The notes under the pieces: generated by a model
Databases searched by the model: none
Seen by the model: only the letters and a program-made list of their open reading frames with translations
Told to the model about the DNA's origin: nothing
Position numbers and translations under genes: made by a program
Part shown: in pieces, positions 61,602 to 64,000 of the stretch
Layout of the letters: each line of letters begins with the position of its first letter
Numbering within the stretch: position 1 is the first letter of the stretch
Origin: Carboxylicivirga sediminis
GTDB taxonomy: Bacteria; Bacteroidota; Bacteroidia; Bacteroidales; Marinilabiliaceae
Length of the DNA: 64,000 bases
Reading direction: 5' to 3'
Assembly: GCF_018156225.1 (NCBI RefSeq)
Contig: NZ_JAGTAR010000018.1
Span: 56,909 to 120,908, forward strand

Positions 61602-63068
61602 ATGATTCGAAAATTAATATATAATACAACGGCACTATTGCTAATTGTATCAATGGTAGCCTGTGAAGGATTTTTTGAAAAGGATCCTTATGACAGTACC
61701 AAGAAAGAAGATATAATAGAAAATGAGAAAGATGCTCAAACCTTATTATACGGTATGTATGCAGGGTTTATGTCATCGGCGTCATACGGCACCTACCTGA
61801 GTGTGCTGATGGACATTATGACAGATGCGTCTTTGGCATCTGCCGGATTTACAAACCAGATGGGCGAGATGTATGCCTGGAGACTAAACCCGGGTACATC
61901 TGAAGTAGGATCTGTTTGGGGTAATCATTATGCATCCATTTATAACACCAATTACATTATTAATCATGTTGATAGTATCGAGGGTAATGCAGCTAATCTG
62001 GACAGGATAAAAGGTGAAGCGCTGGCCGGTCGGGCTCTGTTACACTATAACCTGGTGCGTTTGTTTGGTAAAGCCTACAATGCCGAAACCGCATCAACAG
62101 ACCGGGGAGTGCCTTACGTGACTAGTAATGAAATTGACTCGCCAACACGCCATAGTGTGGCCGATGTGTATAAATACATTGTGGAGGACCTGGAGGAAGC
62201 TGAGTTGCTGATTCCTCCAGCCGATGATGAAATATATAACACGCTGCCAATTCCCAGGGAAACCATTTTTACAAAAGACTTTGTCAGAGGCCTGCTTGCT
62301 CGTGTTGCCCTGGATATGAAAGACTATAATGGGGCTATTGCGTATGCCTCAATGCTAATCGAAAGTAATGATTATGCCCTGGAGGAAGGTTTAAGTTTTA
62401 TTAATATGTGGCTCAACGATACCGGTTCAGAGATCATTTGGAAGGTGGGCTATACACCAACCGATTATGGTGCGGCTTTGGGCTACAATTTTTATAACCG
62501 TAACCGCTTCGACTATGCTCCAATGCCCGACTACATACCGGCCGAATGGTGGGTCAACAGCTTTAATCCATCCATTGATGTGCGTTATACCGCCTACATA
62601 AACTACACGCAAACCGGTTTTGGCTGGGCCGGGCATCTGGTATATAAATATCCAACTAATCCGGCCTTTAACGCTCAGCAAGGTCTTAATATGCCAAAGC
62701 CCATGCGTTTGGCCGAGATGTACCTGATACGCGCTGAGGCTAATGCTTATCTGGATAATGATGAGTTGGCACAGGACGATATCAGTGCTTTGCTCGAAAA
62801 GCGGATCATTGACCACAACAGGGTAACACTTACCGGCGATGAGCTAAAAGAGTTTATACTCAATGAACGAAAGCGCGAGCTGATGTTCGAAGGTTTTTAT
62901 TGGTTCGATCTAAAGCGTCATAATAAAGGCTTTACAAGGGTGCCGCAAGCTAATACATCAACTGCCTATGACCTTAGCATTGCTGCCGACGATTACCGCT
63001 GGCAATGGCCTATTCCAACTTCCGAAATAAATGGTAACGATAACATCAAGCAAAATGAAGGCTATTAA
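61602..63068 (+). CDS. SusD/RagB-family lipoprotein (third locus)
   Basis: A 488-residue surface lipoprotein with lipobox MVAC (Cys21). It has classical SusD features: EKDPYDSTKKEDIIENEKDA, GRALLHYNLVRLFGKAYN, a PKPMRLAEMYLIRAEANAYL helix, NERKRELMFEGFYWFDLKRHNKGF and the end WPIPTSEINGNDNIKQNEGY. Partner of the SusC 54 bp upstream. The next lipoprotein gene starts 16 bp downstream. Confidence 0.96.
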   Translation: MIRKLIYNTTALLLIVSMVACEGFFEKDPYDSTKKEDIIENEKDAQTLLYGMYAGFMSSASYGTYLSVLMDIMTDASLASAGFTNQMGEMYAWRLNPGTSEVGSVWGNHYASIYNTNYIINHVDSIEGNAANLDRIKGEALAGRALLHYNLVRLFGKAYNAETASTDRGVPYVTSNEIDSPTRHSVADVYKYIVEDLEEAELLIPPADDEIYNTLPIPRETIFTKDFVRGLLARVALDMKDYNGAIAYASMLIESNDYALEEGLSFINMWLNDTGSEIIWKVGYTPTDYGAALGYNFYNRNRFDYAPMPDYIPAEWWVNSFNPSIDVRYTAYINYTQTGFGWAGHLVYKYPTNPAFNAQQGLNMPKPMRLAEMYLIRAEANAYLDNDELAQDDISALLEKRIIDHNRVTLTGDELKEFILNERKRELMFEGFYWFDLKRHNKGFTRVPQANTSTAYDLSIAADDYRWQWPIPTSEINGNDNIKQNEGY

Positions 63069-63084
63069 TATTAAAACTATAGAT

Positions 63085-63888
63085 ATGAAGAAATACATCA
63101 GTCAGTTTGCAGCTATAGTTTTACTCATACTATCAGGTGCATGTACCGAAAACAACTTAGAGCTTTACGATGGACCTTCTATGATACACTTTTTAGAAAC
63201 GACAAACAGTGTACTGGTGGATGAAACCAACCCGGTAGTTAGTATTGAAGTGGGTGTGACAAAGGCATTGGAGACAGATCGGGTTTTTAACGTGGAGATA
63301 GATCCAAATGGAACATCAGCTGTAGAAGGTATCAGCTTTGAGCTGCTCACTCCGCAGGTAACAATTAAAGCCGGCGAAGTGCTGGGTAATGTTCAGGTAC
63401 AAGGACTGTATGAAGGTGCTGAGCCCGATGGCCAATCGATTAAACTAATGCTTTCGGCAACGAATACTGAGTGGGTGGCCGATTTTCAAAATAGCTATTA
63501 CCTGGAGTTGTATAAGTTTTGCGATTTTGAGCAGAGCGCTTTTATTGGCACTTTCAAGGTATTGGAAACCGACTACTGGCAGAATACCTTTGAGTATGAG
63601 GTGGAAGCAGTGGCAGGTGATGACCCTTACTCGATTTATGTAACAGGCTTATGGGCCGTTAATGAGCCGGTTAAAATATCATTTGACCGCAAAGAGCCAA
63701 CTTGCTCCATTCCGGCTCAGTACTTTTTTGACGATGGCAACTATGAAAATGCCTGGATACGAAGCCTCGAAGATGGGACTTATAACACCTGTATGGGAAC
63801 CATTAAAGGGTTGAATTATTTTGTTTACCCTGAGGGTTCTAACCAAGGGTGGGACTTAGGTACCTTTGACATGGTGCGCATTAAATAG
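63085..63888 (+). CDS. DUF4843/DUF4984-like lipoprotein of the third SusCD locus
   Basis: A 267-residue lipoprotein with lipobox SGAC (Cys20). I place the start at 63085 (MKKYISQFAAIVLLIL); a longer frame would overlap the SusD end by 38 bp and lack a signal-like start. The beta-rich mature part begins ELYDGPSMIHFLE and includes VEIDPNGTSAVEGISFELL, typical of Calx-beta/DUF4843-like proteins encoded after SusD. It is probably a surface accessory binding protein. Assignment rests on composition and position. Confidence 0.75.
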   Translation: MKKYISQFAAIVLLILSGACTENNLELYDGPSMIHFLETTNSVLVDETNPVVSIEVGVTKALETDRVFNVEIDPNGTSAVEGISFELLTPQVTIKAGEVLGNVQVQGLYEGAEPDGQSIKLMLSATNTEWVADFQNSYYLELYKFCDFEQSAFIGTFKVLETDYWQNTFEYEVEAVAGDDPYSIYVTGLWAVNEPVKISFDRKEPTCSIPAQYFFDDGNYENAWIRSLEDGTYNTCMGTIKGLNYFVYPEGSNQGWDLGTFDMVRIK

Positions 63889-64000
63889 GATAATTATTCC
63901 CATTCTTACTTATAACCTGAGTTCGACATAAAATTACTGGCTCAAATCGCTTATAAATGTTTAGTTTCAAGGAATATTTGTGAAAGCATAGCGAGCTATG
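63889..64000. other. Right window edge, possible insertion-sequence end
   Basis: The last 112 bp hold no ORF. The stretch from about 63917 (CCTGAGTTCGACATAAAA) has the look of a Bacteroidota insertion-sequence flank, but this is from memory of similar ends and cannot be shown from the window. Confidence 0.2.

Noticed and set aside
3075..63888. CRISPR arrays, tRNA and rRNA genes
   Set aside because: No repeat-spacer pattern, cloverleaf or rRNA-like stretch was seen; the only regular array is the coding-period 21-bp repeat, which has no spacers.

Overview
The window is a chromosomal segment of a Bacteroidota bacterium, probably a marine polysaccharide degrader. The evidence is three SusC/SusD outer-membrane uptake pairs, a hybrid two-component regulator (HTCS), five proteins ending in a type IX secretion (T9SS) sorting domain, many lipoproteins with a lipobox cysteine, and A-rich leaders that mostly lack Shine-Dalgarno sequences. 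A marine Marinilabiliales-type origin is an inference from the sulfatase load; no rRNA or tRNA gene was seen to confirm it.

Layout. 1-2856: the end of a TolC/NodT-type efflux lipoprotein cut by the window edge, an outer-membrane beta-barrel protein, and a 32-residue membrane peptide with its own terminator. 3008-19646: sulfated-glycan locus A. On the minus strand it holds a SusC/SusD pair, a sulfatase, and a 1257-residue protein joining a clan GH-A-like glycosidase to a sulfatase, a binding domain and a T9SS tail. Transcribed away from these are a T9SS binding protein, two sulfatases and an SGNH esterase. 19783-25604: an accessory stretch of small genes of unknown or loosely known function. 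It holds a 21-bp tandem repeat encoding a Trp-rich heptapeptide, a cluster of small palindromes, and a G-quadruplex-type sequence. 25610-45620: locus B, an HTCS divergent from SusC-SusD-GH3-GH9 and four sulfatases. 45624-63888: a membrane TPR-HTH regulator, a 53-residue peptide, a 2544-residue T9SS subtilase, a second T9SS protein, a DUF4625-like lipoprotein, and a third SusC/SusD pair with a DUF4843-like lipoprotein.

How the parts fit. Loci A and B look like two halves of one system. They carry eight sulfatase domains in all, including pairs of the same type split between them (15456 with 44112; 16947 and the fusion with 40557). The sequence AATCGTTC/GAACGATT occurs in the divergent promoter region of both: as a 17-bp dyad at 13964-14028, and as two single sites at 29696 and 29891. 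The single HTCS may therefore control both. The activities (GH9, GH3, clan GH-A, eight sulfatases, an esterase) and the absence of any recognisable polysaccharide lyase point to a sulfated, possibly acetylated glycan with a beta-linked backbone. The actual substrate cannot be read from the sequence. The third SusC/SusD pair sits downstream of a giant protease and may serve protein or peptide use.
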